Shown: positions 34,981 to 44,601 of the stretch, piece after piece
Layout of the letters: every line of letters begins with the position of its first letter
Numbering within the stretch: the stretch's first letter is position 1
NCBI RefSeq assembly: GCF_009363155.1
Contig: NZ_CP045302.1
Location: forward strand, 2,080,001 to 2,144,000
Direction: 5' to 3'
Source: Azotobacter salinestris
GTDB taxonomy: Bacteria > Pseudomonadota > Gammaproteobacteria > Pseudomonadales > Pseudomonadaceae
Length of the DNA: 64,000 nt
Program-made: the position numbers and the translations under genes
The notes under the pieces: model-generated
Database searches by the model: none
Seen by the model: the letters and a program-made list of their open reading frames with translations, nothing else
What the model was told of the DNA's origin: nothing

Positions 34981-36102
34981 TCACAGCCTTGCCAGCAGCT
35001 CGCTGGCGTTGCGGTACGGCAGACCGTGGGCCTCGGCCACGCTGGCACAGGTGAGCTGGCCGCGGGCCAGGTTGAGGCCGTCGCGCAGGTGCGGATCGTC
35101 CTCCAGGGCGCGGCGCACGCCCTTCTCGGCCAGGGCGACGACGAACGGCAGGGTCGCGTTGTTCAGCGCCAGGGTCGAGGTACGCGCCACCGCGCCGGGC
35201 ATGTTGGCCACGCAGTAGTGCACCACGCCATCGACCACATAGGTCGGCTCGGCATGGGTGGTCGGGTGCGAGGTTTCGGCGCAGCCGCCCTGGTCGATGG
35301 CCACGTCCACCAGCACCGCGCCGGGCTTCATCCGCGCGACCATCTCGGCACTGATCAGCTTGGGCGCCGCCGCACCGGGGATCAGCACGGCGCCGATCAC
35401 CAGGTCCGCCGCCAGCACCTGCTCGCGTATCGCCGCCCCCGTGGCGTGTAGGGTGGCGATGCGATTGCCGTACTGGGCGTCCAGCCGGCGCAGGGCGTCC
35501 AGGCTGCGATCGAGCACGGTGACGTCCGCGCCCAGGCCGACAGCCATGGCCACCGCCTGACTGCCCACCACCCCGCCGCCGAGGATCACCACCTTGCCGG
35601 CCGGCACGCCCGGCACCCCACCGAGCAGCACGCCGCGCCCGCCCTGGGCCTTTTCCAGGCAGTGGGCGCCGGCCTGGATCGCCATCCGCCCGGCGACCTC
35701 GGACATCGGCGCCAGCAGCGGCAGGCGGCCCTGGGCGTCGCTGACCGTCTCGTAGGCGATGCAGGTGGCGCCGCTGGCCAGCAGGTCGTCGGTCTGCACC
35801 CGATCCGGGGCCAAGTGCAGGTAGGTGAACAGGGTGTGGTGCGGGCGCAGGCGGGCGCGCTCCTCGGCCAGCGGTTCCTTGACCTTGACGATCAGCTCGG
35901 CGGCCTCGTAGAGCGCCGCACCGTCCGTGGCAAGGTGTGCCCCGGCGGCCCGGTAGTCCGTGTCGGTGAAGCCGATGGCGGCGCCGGCCTGGCTCTCGAC
36001 CCAGACCTCGTGGCCGAGGGCGGTCAGCTCGGCCACCGAGGACGGCGTCAGGCCGACCCGGTATTCGTGGTTCTTGAGCTCCCTGGGTATCCCGATGCGC
36101 AT
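34981..36102 (-). CDS. ald: Alanine dehydrogenase
   Basis: A 373-residue NAD-dependent enzyme interconverting L-alanine and pyruvate plus ammonia. The N-terminal MRIGIPRELKNHEYRVGLTP (Arg15 substrate contact), KVKEP (catalytic-site lysine), TYLHLAPD (catalytic histidine) and the NAD-binding VVILGGGVVGSQAV are complete, and the length is normal. Start at 36102 follows GGAGAC. The IS110 fragment stops 36 bases after its 3' end without damaging it. Convergent with the relic; upstream is the slipin gene on the same strand after 140 bp. Confidence 0.95.
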   Translation of the reverse strand: MRIGIPRELKNHEYRVGLTPSSVAELTALGHEVWVESQAGAAIGFTDTDYRAAGAHLATDGAALYEAAELIVKVKEPLAEERARLRPHHTLFTYLHLAPDRVQTDDLLASGATCIAYETVSDAQGRLPLLAPMSEVAGRMAIQAGAHCLEKAQGGRGVLLGGVPGVPAGKVVILGGGVVGSQAVAMAVGLGADVTVLDRSLDALRRLDAQYGNRIATLHATGAAIREQVLAADLVIGAVLIPGAAAPKLISAEMVARMKPGAVLVDVAIDQGGCAETSHPTTHAEPTYVVDGVVHYCVANMPGAVARTSTLALNNATLPFVVALAEKGVRRALEDDPHLRDGLNLARGQLTCASVAEAHGLPYRNASELLARL

Positions 36103-36242
36103 GGCAGTCTCCTCGCCCGGCGGGCATTGCCTGTCGTTCCTCGACGGATTTCCTTCCACAACCCGACGCGCCGGTTTCATGGACCGGCTTCTTCAGTGTC
36201 GCAGGGAAACCGGCAGCCTGCAGAAGCCGGCGCCAGAGCGCT

Positions 36243-37001
36243 TTACGTCTTGCTCTCCCGGTCCCGGAGCAGCTGCAGCAATTCGATGGGTAGCGGAAAG
36301 ACGATGGTCGAACTCTTGTCGCCGGCGATGGTGCCGAGGGTCTGCATATAGCGCAGCTGCATGGCGCCGGACTGGCGGCCGAGCATTTCCGCGGCCTGCA
36401 TGAGCTTTTCCGAGGCCTGCAGCTCGCCCTCGGCATGGATCACCTTGGCCCGCCGCTCGCGCTCGGCCTCGGCCTGCTTGGCGATGGCGCGGATCATCGA
36501 CTCGTCGAGGTCGACGTGCTTGATCTCCACGTTGGCCACCTTGATGCCCCAGGCGTCGGTCTGCACATCCAGCGCCTGCTGGATATCGCTGTTGAGCTTC
36601 TCGCGCTCGGCCAGCATGTCGTCCAGCTCGTGCTTGCCGAGCACCGCACGCAGGGTGGTCTGCGCCAGCTGGCTGGTCGCCGAGTGGTAGTCCTCGACCT
36701 GGATGATCGCATTCTGCGCATCGAGCACCCGGTAGTAGATCACCGCGTTGACCTTCACCGAGACGTTGTCGCGGGAGATCACGTCCTGGGTCGGCACGTC
36801 CAGCACAATGGTCCGCAGGTCGACCCGCACCATTTGCTGGATGCCCGGCACGATCACGATCAGCCCCGGTCCCTTGACCTTCCAGAAGCGGCCGAGCTGG
36901 AACACCACGCCGCGCTCGTATTCGCGCAGGATGCGGAACGCCGACAGCAAGAGCGCCACCAGCAGCGCCAGAATGAAGCCGAAACTTAGCTCGAAGCCCA
37001 T
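36243..37001 (-). CDS. Slipin/stomatin family SPFH protein
   Basis: 252 residues: one N-terminal membrane helix (about 5-23), an SPFH/band-7 domain ([42 protein letters not shown]) and a coiled-coil tail rich in alanine and glutamate ending in a conserved hydrophobic segment. Bacterial slipins oligomerise in membrane microdomains with an NfeD partner. The NfeD gene is immediately upstream, one base apart, so the two form an operon in the classic arrangement. Confidence 0.93.
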   Translation of the reverse strand: MGFELSFGFILALLVALLLSAFRILREYERGVVFQLGRFWKVKGPGLIVIVPGIQQMVRVDLRTIVLDVPTQDVISRDNVSVKVNAVIYYRVLDAQNAIIQVEDYHSATSQLAQTTLRAVLGKHELDDMLAEREKLNSDIQQALDVQTDAWGIKVANVEIKHVDLDESMIRAIAKQAEAERERRAKVIHAEGELQASEKLMQAAEMLGRQSGAMQLRYMQTLGTIAGDKSSTIVFPLPIELLQLLRDRESKT

Positions 37002-37002
37002 G

Positions 37003-38412
37003 TCAGTCTCCTTGTGGATTAGGTTGCTCGGCCGCCGTCACCTCCAGCAGCAGTCCCTGGCGGGCCACCACGCGCACCGCCTGGCCGGGATGCAGTGGCT
37101 CCGGACTGCGTACCTGCCAGCGCTCGCCCTGCAAGTGCACCCAGCCGACCAGCGGATCGTCGGCCGCGACCGCGATCACTGCCGCCAGGCTGCCGATCAG
37201 TCCAGCGCCGCCGCTCTGCACCGCACGGTGACGTGCCTTGAGCGCCATGCTGACGATAAAGACGATCATTCCGGCGCTGACGACGGCCACGGTCAGGATC
37301 AGCGGCAGCGGGATGCCGAAGCCGGGCACTTCGGTATCGATCAGGATCAGCGCGCCGATAACGAAGGCGACCACCCCGCCGATGCCCAGCACGCCGAAGC
37401 TGGGCAGGAAGGCCTCGGCCGCCATGAAGGCGATGCCGAGCAGGATCAGACCGACCCCGGCGTAGCTCACCGGCAGCAGTTGCAGGGCGTAGAGAGCGAG
37501 GATCAGGCAGATGGCGCCGAGCACCCCGCCGAGACCGAAGCCGGGGCTCGAGAACTCGAAGAACAGCCCGTAGACGCCGAGCATCATCAGGATCAGCGCC
37601 ACGCTGGGATTGGTGATCACCGCCAGCAGCCGGGTGCGCCAGTCCGGCTCGTGGTGGATCAGCTCGACGCCGGCGGTCTGCAGGGTCGCCATGCCGTCGG
37701 CCACCGCGTAGCGCTTGCCGTCTACCTGGCGCAGCAGGTCCGCCAGGTCGACCGCCTGGTGGTCGATCACCTTCAGCTCGAGGGCCTCCCGGGCGGACAG
37801 GCTGACCGCCTCGCGCACCGCCTGCTCGGCCCACTCGGCGTTGCGCCCGCGCAACTGGGCGAGACCGCGGATGTAGGCGGCGGCGTCGTTGATCTGCTTG
37901 CGGCTGAGGGCGTCGGCCGGCTCGCCGGTGGGCGCCGGCTCCTTGTCACCCTTGTCGTCCTTGTCCGCCGGTGGCGGCCGTCCGGGCTGCTGCGGCGGCG
38001 TACCGGGCATGCCGCCGATCTGCACCGGGGTCGCCGCGCCCAGATTGGTGCCCGGCGCCATGGCGGCGATATGGCTGGCATAGAGGATGTAGGTACCGGC
38101 GCTGGCCGCACGCGCGCCGCTCGGCGCCACGTAGCTGGCCACCGGCAGCGGACTGGCGAGGATCGCCTTGATGATCGCGCGCATCGAAGTGTCCAGCCCG
38201 CCGGGGGTGTCGATGCGCAGCACCACCAGCTGCGCACCTTCCTCCTCGGCGCGGGCCAGGCCGCGGATCAGGTAGTCGGCGCTGGCCGGACCGATCGCCC
38301 CCTCCACCGTCAGCACCGTGACCGGCGGGGAGGCGGCGAAAGCCGGCAGCGCGGCCAGCAGTAGCAACGACAGCGCCAGGGCCCGGCGCAGGCAACGGGC
38401 GGAAGCGGGCAT
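37003..38412 (-). CDS. NfeD family membrane-bound serine protease
   Basis: 469 residues: signal peptide ([20 protein letters not shown]), a ClpP-class protease domain with the Ser-Lys dyad (Ser104 in [10 protein letters not shown], Lys172 in SRKQINDAA), a glycine/proline/aspartate-rich linker (about 135-165), four to five membrane helices (about 250-390) and a C-terminal OB-fold NfeD domain (about 405-465). In archaea the relative cleaves the hydrophobic tail of the partner stomatin. Located one base before the slipin gene, as expected for the pair. Confidence 0.92.
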   Translation of the reverse strand: MPASARCLRRALALSLLLLAALPAFAASPPVTVLTVEGAIGPASADYLIRGLARAEEEGAQLVVLRIDTPGGLDTSMRAIIKAILASPLPVASYVAPSGARAASAGTYILYASHIAAMAPGTNLGAATPVQIGGMPGTPPQQPGRPPPADKDDKGDKEPAPTGEPADALSRKQINDAAAYIRGLAQLRGRNAEWAEQAVREAVSLSAREALELKVIDHQAVDLADLLRQVDGKRYAVADGMATLQTAGVELIHHEPDWRTRLLAVITNPSVALILMMLGVYGLFFEFSSPGFGLGGVLGAICLILALYALQLLPVSYAGVGLILLGIAFMAAEAFLPSFGVLGIGGVVAFVIGALILIDTEVPGFGIPLPLILTVAVVSAGMIVFIVSMALKARHRAVQSGGAGLIGSLAAVIAVAADDPLVGWVHLQGERWQVRSPEPLHPGQAVRVVARQGLLLEVTAAEQPNPQGD

Positions 38413-38627
38413 GGGTTCCCCGACTGAGGCGTGTGGATGGGGAAAGGATAGACGAGGGGCTGTGTGGCCTGGGTGGTGACCTTGATTCAGTGCGCAAGCT
38501 GGGGATGTCGGCCCGTTCTCCAGGCGTCGTGCCGAGGAACGCGCGACGTCCGAACGCCGCGACCGAGGCCTCCCGTCCCACTCCCCCGCTGTCTACAATG
38601 ACCCGCCCCCACCACCAGGCCGACCCC

Positions 38628-40802
38628 ATGCCCTCGACCTCCCTCAGCCAGTCCCTTCGCCAGCTCTGGGCCCACCACGTCTTCAGCTACAGCCTGCGGG
38701 TGTTCATCGCCCTCACCGGCAGCATGGCGCTGTGCTGGACCCTGGGCCGCATGGATCTGCTCATCCCGCTGTTCCTCGGCATCATCGCCAGCGCCCTGGC
38801 GGAGACCGACGACAGCTGGGAAGGCCGCCTGCAGGCGCTGCTGGTGACCCTGGCGTGCTTCGCCGCCGCGGCCTTCGCCGTCGAGCTGCTGTTCCCCTAC
38901 CCCTGGCGGTTTGCCGCCGCCCTGGCGCTGTCCAGCTTCGGCCTGACCATGCTCGGGGCGCTGGGCGAGCGTTATGCCACCATCGCCTCGGGCACGCTGA
39001 TCCTGTCGATCTACACCATGATCGGCATCGACCAGCGCGGCGGGCCGCCGGTCGACCTGTGGCGCGAGCCCCTGGTGCTGGTCGCCGGCGCCGCCTGGTA
39101 CGGCGTGCTCTCGGTGCTCTGGCAGGCGCTGTTCAGCACCCAGCCGATCCAGCAGAGTCTGGCCCGGGTGTTCCGCGAGCTCGGCCAGTACCTGAAGCTC
39201 AAGGCGTCGCTGTTCGAGCCGGTGCGCCATCTTGACGTCGGACAGCGCCGCCTGGAGCTGGCCCAGCAGAACAGCCGGGTGGTCGCGGCGCTGAACGCCG
39301 CCAAGGAGATCATCCTGCACCGGGTCGACAACGGCCGGCCGGCGCCGCAGGTGAACCGCTACCTGAAGCTGTACTTCCTCGCCCAGGACCTCCACGAGCG
39401 CGCCAGCTCCTCGCACTACCCCTACAACGCGCTGGCCGAGGCCTTCTTCCACAGCGACGTGCTGTTTCGCTGCCGCCTGGTGATCCGCCAGCAGGGCAAG
39501 TCCTGCCTGGCCCTGGCCCGGGCCATCGAGCTGCGCCAGCCGTTCGACTGCGTCGACCAGACCCAGGCCCTCGAAGACCTGCAGACCTCGCTGGCGCACC
39601 TGCGCCTGCAGAGCAATCCGGCCTGGCGCCACCTGTTGCGCTCGCTCGGTGCGCTGGCCGACAACCTCGTCCACCTCGACCGCCTGCTGCACGATGCGCG
39701 CAACCCCGACGCACTCGCCGACGCCCAGGACAGCAGCCTGTTCGACCGCGAGCCGCAGTCGCTCGGCGAGGCCTTCGGCCGCCTGCGCCAGCAGATGACC
39801 CCGGCCTCGCGGCCGTTTCGCCACGCCCTGCGCCTGGCCGTGGCGCTCTCCGCCGGCTACGGCCTGCTGCACCTGATCCACCCCACCCAGGGTTACTGGA
39901 TCCTGCTGACCACCCTGTTCGTCTGCCAGCCCAACTTCGGCGCCACCCGCCGCCGGGTCCGCCAGCGCATCGTCGGTACCGTGCTCGGCCTGTTGGCCGG
40001 CTGGGCGCTGTTCGAGCTCTTCCCCAGCCTGCTGGTGCAGTCGCTGTTCGCGGTGATCGCCGGGGTGGTGTTCTTCGCCACCCGCGCCAGCCACTACACC
40101 CTGGCCACTGCGGCGATCACCCTGCTGGTGCTGTCCTGCTTCAACCAGGTCGGCGACAGCTACGGGCTGATCTGGCCGCGCCTGGTCGACACCCTGCTCG
40201 GCAGCCTGATCGCCGGCCTCGCGGTGTTCCTAATCCTCCCCGACTGGCAGGACCGCCGGCTGAACCGGGTGCTGGCCAACACCCTGGCCTGCAACGCCCG
40301 CTACCTGCGCCAGCTGATGCAGCAGTACCGCAGCGGCAAGCGCGACGACCTGGCCTACCGGCTGGCCCGGCGCGACGCGCACAACGCCGATGCGGCGCTG
40401 TCCACCACCCTCGCCGGGATGCTCATGGAGCCCGAGCATTTCCGCCGCGAGGCGGACGTCGGCTTCCGCTTCCTGGTTCTTTCCCACACCTTGCTGAGCT
40501 ATCTCTCGGCGCTCGGCGCGCACCGCGAGCAACTGCCCGAGGCCGAATGCCGCCCGTTGCTCGACGAAGCCGCCGAGCGTCTGGCCGACAGTCTCGAGGA
40601 GATCGCCCGGGAACTCGCCGGCAGCCGCCCGGTGGCCATGCACAACGAGACCGAGCAGACGCTGCTCCAGCGTCTCGAGCAGTTGCCCGAGGAGCAGGAC
40701 GACAGGCTGCGCCTGGTGCAGAACCAGTTGGCGCTGATCGCCGGCCAACTGATGCCGCTGCGCAGCCTCGCCGCGCCTCTGCAGCCGGGCCCGACACACT
40801 GA
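38628..40802 (+). CDS. yccS: FUSC family membrane protein (YccS-like)
   Basis: 724 residues: about six N-terminal membrane helices, a large cytosolic helical domain (about 170-390), a second set of helices (about 400-520, RLAVALSAGYGLLHLIHPTQGYWILLTTLF core region) and a C-terminal soluble domain. This is the YccS/YhfK duplication of the fusaric-acid-resistance family; relatives export aromatic acids, but YccS function is not established. Start at 38628 (MPSTSLSQSLRQLW) is chosen because the upstream frame is not family-like. The TACAAT at 38594-38599 could be its -10 element. Divergent from NfeD. Confidence 0.85.
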   Translation: MPSTSLSQSLRQLWAHHVFSYSLRVFIALTGSMALCWTLGRMDLLIPLFLGIIASALAETDDSWEGRLQALLVTLACFAAAAFAVELLFPYPWRFAAALALSSFGLTMLGALGERYATIASGTLILSIYTMIGIDQRGGPPVDLWREPLVLVAGAAWYGVLSVLWQALFSTQPIQQSLARVFRELGQYLKLKASLFEPVRHLDVGQRRLELAQQNSRVVAALNAAKEIILHRVDNGRPAPQVNRYLKLYFLAQDLHERASSSHYPYNALAEAFFHSDVLFRCRLVIRQQGKSCLALARAIELRQPFDCVDQTQALEDLQTSLAHLRLQSNPAWRHLLRSLGALADNLVHLDRLLHDARNPDALADAQDSSLFDREPQSLGEAFGRLRQQMTPASRPFRHALRLAVALSAGYGLLHLIHPTQGYWILLTTLFVCQPNFGATRRRVRQRIVGTVLGLLAGWALFELFPSLLVQSLFAVIAGVVFFATRASHYTLATAAITLLVLSCFNQVGDSYGLIWPRLVDTLLGSLIAGLAVFLILPDWQDRRLNRVLANTLACNARYLRQLMQQYRSGKRDDLAYRLARRDAHNADAALSTTLAGMLMEPEHFRREADVGFRFLVLSHTLLSYLSALGAHREQLPEAECRPLLDEAAERLADSLEEIARELAGSRPVAMHNETEQTLLQRLEQLPEEQDDRLRLVQNQLALIAGQLMPLRSLAAPLQPGPTH

Positions 40803-40806
40803 CCTG

Positions 40807-40839
40807 CCGGCAGCCGGAGCCGAGCGTCCCGGCTGCCGG
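40807..40839 (+). terminator. Hairpin after the FUSC gene
   Basis: CCGGCAGCCGG (40807-40817) and CCGGCTGCCGG (40829-40839) form a perfect 11-bp stem with an 11-base loop, four bases after the stop codon. No T-run follows; candidate factor-independent stop or mRNA-stabilising hairpin. Confidence 0.5.
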
Positions 40840-40925
40840 GCGTGCTCACGGCATTTCGCCCTCCCTGGCACGCTCGGCTATACCTGTTGCTGTTCCCCTG
40901 GGACATCCATCGCAGGAAAAACCCT

Positions 40926-42323
40926 ATGAGCAGAGCAGCAGTAACAGCGGGCCTGGCGCTCCCCTTCACCCTGGCCTTGGGCTTGGCCGGCAGCGCCCAC
41001 GCCGCGCCGGAGGACAGACCGACCAGCTACCATCCGGTGGTGATCACCGAAGACTTCGCCGCCATCAAGGAGCGCATGGAGCGCGAGAAGCCCAACCTGG
41101 CGCAGACCCAGCGGCGCCTGCTGGATGCGCGCTACGACCTCGCCGACCGCCCCGCCCCGGGCGTCACCATGAGCAAGGGCAAGCCGGTGCAGGGCGGCGT
41201 GCGGGTCAAGCTGCCGAGCGGCACCAACTGGGACGACCTGGGCCGGATGAGTCCCGAGGACATTCGCGGCAAGCACCTGTTCCCGGCCGGCTTCATGCCG
41301 CTGCCCCACCCCAACCACGCCGAGGGCGGCATGCTCTTCCCGCAGTTCGCCATCGACGAGATCAACAACCTGGAGCAGCGCGACCTGACCCGCTTCGACC
41401 TGGACTACGACCTGCCCGACCACTTCCTCCCCGAGTTCCCGGCACCGATCTTCCTCACCACCCGCCCGGACCTGGGCGACGTGTCGCAGGGCAAGCTGGT
41501 GAGCATCCGCAACTACTTCGAGCTGTTCAACGGCATCCTCAATCCCAAGCAGCTCGAAGGCCTGCGCCTGCTGGTCACGCCCTTCACCCAGCAGCAGTTC
41601 AACCCCACCGACGACCGCCGTAGCGAACATCCGCACCAGGGCGTGACCTGCCTGGACTGCCACGCCAACGGCCACACCAACGCCGCCACCCACCTGGTCG
41701 GCGACATCCGCCCGCAGGAAGCGCGCCACCGCCTCGACACGCCGACCCTGCGCGGGGTGAACATCCAGCAGTTGTTCGGCTCGCAGCGCGCGCTGAAGAC
41801 GGTGGAGGACTTCACCGAGTTCGAGCAGCGCGCCGCCTACTTCGACGGCGACATCGTCATGGCCGCCAAGAAGGGGGTCAACGTGCTCGAGCGCGGCAGC
41901 CAGGTGCACTTCATGGGCGAGTTCCAGGCCCTGCTGGACTTCCCGCCGGCACCCAAGCTCAACGTCGAGGGCCGGCTGATCAAGGGCCAGGCCAGCGAGC
42001 AGGAGCTGCGCGGCGAGGCGCTGTTCCACGGCAAGGCCGCCTGCGCCGGCTGCCACGCGCCGCCCTACTACACCGACAACCTGATGCACAACCTGAAGAC
42101 CGAGCGCTTCTTCGAGCCGCAGAACATCAACGGCCGCCTCGCCAGGGCCGACGGGCCGATCAAGACCTTCCCCCTGCGCGGCATCAAGGACTCGCCGCCG
42201 TACCTGCACGACGGCCGTCTGCTGACCCTGGACGACACCGTGGAGTTCTTCAACCTGGTGCTGCAGCGCGGCCTGACCGCGGAGGAGAAGGCCGACCTGG
42301 TGGCCTTCCTGCGCACGCTCTGA
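40926..42323 (+). CDS. Periplasmic diheme c-type cytochrome, peroxidase-like
   Basis: 465 residues with a signal peptide (cleavage after SAHA) and two CxxCH heme sites, CLDCH (242-246) and CAGCH (373-377). The segment FPLRGIKDSPPYLHDGRLLTLDDTVEFF near the end, written by its core SPPYLHDGRLLTL, is the distal domain typical of the MauG/cytochrome c peroxidase superfamily. The first 230 residues are unusual and have no obvious domain. It likely transfers electrons or handles peroxide in the periplasm, but the partner is unknown. It stands alone with 123 bp upstream that hold only a hairpin. Confidence 0.83.
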   Translation: MSRAAVTAGLALPFTLALGLAGSAHAAPEDRPTSYHPVVITEDFAAIKERMEREKPNLAQTQRRLLDARYDLADRPAPGVTMSKGKPVQGGVRVKLPSGTNWDDLGRMSPEDIRGKHLFPAGFMPLPHPNHAEGGMLFPQFAIDEINNLEQRDLTRFDLDYDLPDHFLPEFPAPIFLTTRPDLGDVSQGKLVSIRNYFELFNGILNPKQLEGLRLLVTPFTQQQFNPTDDRRSEHPHQGVTCLDCHANGHTNAATHLVGDIRPQEARHRLDTPTLRGVNIQQLFGSQRALKTVEDFTEFEQRAAYFDGDIVMAAKKGVNVLERGSQVHFMGEFQALLDFPPAPKLNVEGRLIKGQASEQELRGEALFHGKAACAGCHAPPYYTDNLMHNLKTERFFEPQNINGRLARADGPIKTFPLRGIKDSPPYLHDGRLLTLDDTVEFFNLVLQRGLTAEEKADLVAFLRTL

Positions 42324-42471
42324 GGAGGCCGGGCGAGCAGACGCAAGACTTGCAGGCGCGCCCGGATCGCACTCCACTATCGGCCTCATGGCGCCGGCCG
42401 CATGCCGGCGCCCTCCGCCTGGCCGGACGCCGCCAGGCTTCCATTTCCCCCTGCCTTTCCGATACCTGCCG

Positions 42472-42957
42472 ATGATGACCAAAGCCCACGTGTTACAGCT
42501 GATCCTCGCCCGCCTGGAGGACGACCTCGCCCTCGCCCGGCAGGCTGCGCAAGCCGCCCATGAGGCGGCGACCCATGAAGAAAGCCTCGCCGAGAACAAG
42601 TACGACACCCGCGGGCTGGAGGCGGCCTACCTGGCTGCCGGCCAGTCGCGCCGGGTGGAGGAGCTCCGCCAGGCCCTGAACCTCTATCGGAGTCTGCAGC
42701 TGCGCGCCTTCGATGCCGAACGGGGCATCGAGTTGACCGCCCTGGTGCGCCTGGTCGATGGGCAGGGGGAGGAGCAGACGCTGTTTCTCGGCCCGAACGC
42801 CGCCGGCCTCAAGGTGCAGGCCGGCGACCGGCAGGTGATGGTCATCACCCCGCGCTCGCCGCTCGGCCAGCGCCTGATCGGACGGAGCGAGGGGGATGAG
42901 ATCGAGCTGACGCTGGCCGGGGCGAGTCGGTGCTACGAGGTGCTGGAGGTCGGTTGA
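42472..42957 (+). CDS. GreA/GreB-like transcription factor family protein
   Basis: 161 residues: an N-terminal antiparallel coiled coil (about 5-75, ILARLEDDLALARQAAQAAH, with NKYDTRGLEAAYLA) and a C-terminal FKBP-like domain (about 85-160, ITPRSPLGQRLIGRSEGDEIEL). This is the Gre fold, but the acidic tip that GreA/B push into the RNA polymerase channel is changed, so it may act as an anti-Gre or other secondary-channel factor. Two adjacent ATGs at 42472 and 42475 are equally plausible. Solitary gene; 148 bp upstream show no clear signal. Confidence 0.8.
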   Translation: MMTKAHVLQLILARLEDDLALARQAAQAAHEAATHEESLAENKYDTRGLEAAYLAAGQSRRVEELRQALNLYRSLQLRAFDAERGIELTALVRLVDGQGEEQTLFLGPNAAGLKVQAGDRQVMVITPRSPLGQRLIGRSEGDEIELTLAGASRCYEVLEVG

Positions 42958-43000
42958 AGGGCTCGGCCCGCCGTGGCCGGCGCACGCGCCCCGCACGCTC

Positions 43001-43936
43001 TCAGCGGCCGAAGGCTTTCATGATCCGCTTGACCAGCATGACGCCGGCCAGCACCAGGCCACCGGCGACGATGCCGACCAGCGCGTTCATCAGCATCGGC
43101 AGCAGCGCCGAGAGGATGCTGCCGACGGTCGGCAGGCCGTTGGTGGAGGCCTCCAGTCCGTGCAGCCAGTGGGCGAGGAACGGCAGGCCATGCACCAGGA
43201 TGCCGCCGCCGACCAGGAACATCGCCGCGGTGCCGGCCACCGACAGGCCCTTCATCAGCCAGGGCGCCGCCGCCAGCAGGCCCTGGCCGAGACGGTTCGA
43301 CAGCGCGCTCGGCTGGCGCTCCAGGTAGAGGCCGAGGTCGTCCAGCTTGACGATGCCGGCGACCAGCCCGTAGACGCCGACGGTCATGATCAGCGAGATG
43401 CCCACCAGCACCGCGACCTGACTGGTGAAGGCGGCCTGCGCCACGGTGCCGAGGCTGATGGCGATGATCTCGGCGGAGAGGATGAAGTCGGTGCGCACCG
43501 CGCCCTTGATCTTGTCCTTCTCGAAGGCGACCAGGTCGATATTCGGATCGACCAGCGCGGCGGTCAGCTCGGCGTGCTCGGTCACGTCCTCGGCGGCGCT
43601 GTGGGTCAGCTTGTGCGCCAGCTTCTCGAAGCCCTCGTAGCAGAGGAAGGCACCGCCCACCATCAGCAGCGGGGTGATCAGCCAGGGCGCCAGGGCGCTG
43701 ATCAGCAGCGCGGCGGGCACCAGGATCGCCTTGTTCAGTAGCGAACCCTTGGCCACTGCCCAGACCACCGGCAGCTCCCGCTCGGCCTGCACGCCGGCGA
43801 CCTGCTGGGCGTTGAGGGCAAGATCGTCGCCGAGCACGCCGGCGGTCTTCTTCGCGGCGAGCTTGGTCATCACCGAAACATCGTCGAGCAGGGTGGCGAT
43901 ATCGTCGATCAGGGTCAGCAGACTGCTACCAGCCAT
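43001..43936 (-). CDS. DUF808 family inner-membrane protein (YedI-like)
   Basis: 311 residues: a soluble N-terminal part ([38 protein letters not shown], recognisable from [19 protein letters not shown]) and about eight membrane helices, with the conserved [11 protein letters not shown] and [16 protein letters not shown] stretch. This is the full-length YedI/DUF808 family, of unknown function. Start at 43936 follows GGAGGAA. It stands alone, convergent with the Gre-like gene. Confidence 0.88.
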   Translation of the reverse strand: MAGSSLLTLIDDIATLLDDVSVMTKLAAKKTAGVLGDDLALNAQQVAGVQAERELPVVWAVAKGSLLNKAILVPAALLISALAPWLITPLLMVGGAFLCYEGFEKLAHKLTHSAAEDVTEHAELTAALVDPNIDLVAFEKDKIKGAVRTDFILSAEIIAISLGTVAQAAFTSQVAVLVGISLIMTVGVYGLVAGIVKLDDLGLYLERQPSALSNRLGQGLLAAAPWLMKGLSVAGTAAMFLVGGGILVHGLPFLAHWLHGLEASTNGLPTVGSILSALLPMLMNALVGIVAGGLVLAGVMLVKRIMKAFGR

Positions 43937-44149
43937 GGAGGAACTCCTTGTGGGGGATGGCCAGGAAGGTTGACGGGCCTGGCACGGGCCGTCAGTAAAG
44001 CAGGTCGGCAAGAGGCGGCAAAGATGGCCGGAGAAAGCGGAGGGGATTTTGCCGACTGCTCCGAAAGGCCCGACGGAATGCCGGGCCGGCAGGGGGTGAA
44101 CTTCTCCCGAGGACCGAACCGCGCCTCGGAACGGCAGCGCTCCTGGCTA

Positions 44150-44428
44150 TCAGTGGACGGCGTAGGTGGGCAAACGGAGGCGGCTCTGGCTCTGCAGCCT
44201 GGCGACCATCGGCGCCTTGCCGGCCTCGATGGCCAGATCGCGCTGTATGGCGCCGATCAGCCAGTCGAGCTGCAGGCTGTTCTGCATCTGAGTGGGAGAC
44301 AGGGCTCGGCGCATCACCGGGTGCTCGTCCTGCTGCAAGGTGAAGAGCAGGCTGCCGTCCGGACGCTGCTCGAGGAGAACATCGTATTCGGGAAAGGCAG
44401 CGATAAGGGTTTCTTCTATCTGCTTCAT
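44150..44428 (-). CDS. DUF3509 family protein
   Basis: 92 residues, acidic-helical: MKQIEETLIAAFPEYDVLLE, RPDGSLLFTL, then MRRALSPTQMQNSLQLDWLI and IGAIQRDLAIEAGKAP. These match the small Pseudomonas-specific DUF3509 proteins, soluble and of unknown function. A GGGAGTAG ribosome-binding site precedes the ATG. Monocistronic; a strong inverted repeat lies about 110 bases upstream at 44540-44586. Confidence 0.82.
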   Translation of the reverse strand: MKQIEETLIAAFPEYDVLLEQRPDGSLLFTLQQDEHPVMRRALSPTQMQNSLQLDWLIGAIQRDLAIEAGKAPMVARLQSQSRLRLPTYAVH

Positions 44429-44539
44429 GGGCTACTCCCTAATCATATGGTCCCGCGGCGGAGAGAAACGGCAGGTTTCATGCCAAAAGGCAATTACCCT
44501 ATGAATCAATGAGTTGCGGAAAAAACCCTAGAAGCACAT

Positions 44540-44586
44540 CCTGCAAAATGCAAGAAAACGCCCAAGCACAACGTGCATTTTGCAGG
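44540..44586. repeat. 13-bp inverted repeat with paired TGCANNNTGCA motifs
   Basis: CCTGCAAAATGCA (44540-44552) and TGCATTTTGCAGG (44574-44586) are perfect inverted copies 21 bases apart. Each arm contains TGCA-AAA-TGCA, itself a palindrome. It sits between the YgjP-like stop and the DUF3509 gene and could be a double operator or a 3' hairpin. Confidence 0.5.
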
Positions 44587-44601
44587 GTGGAGAGAGCGGA
44601 C

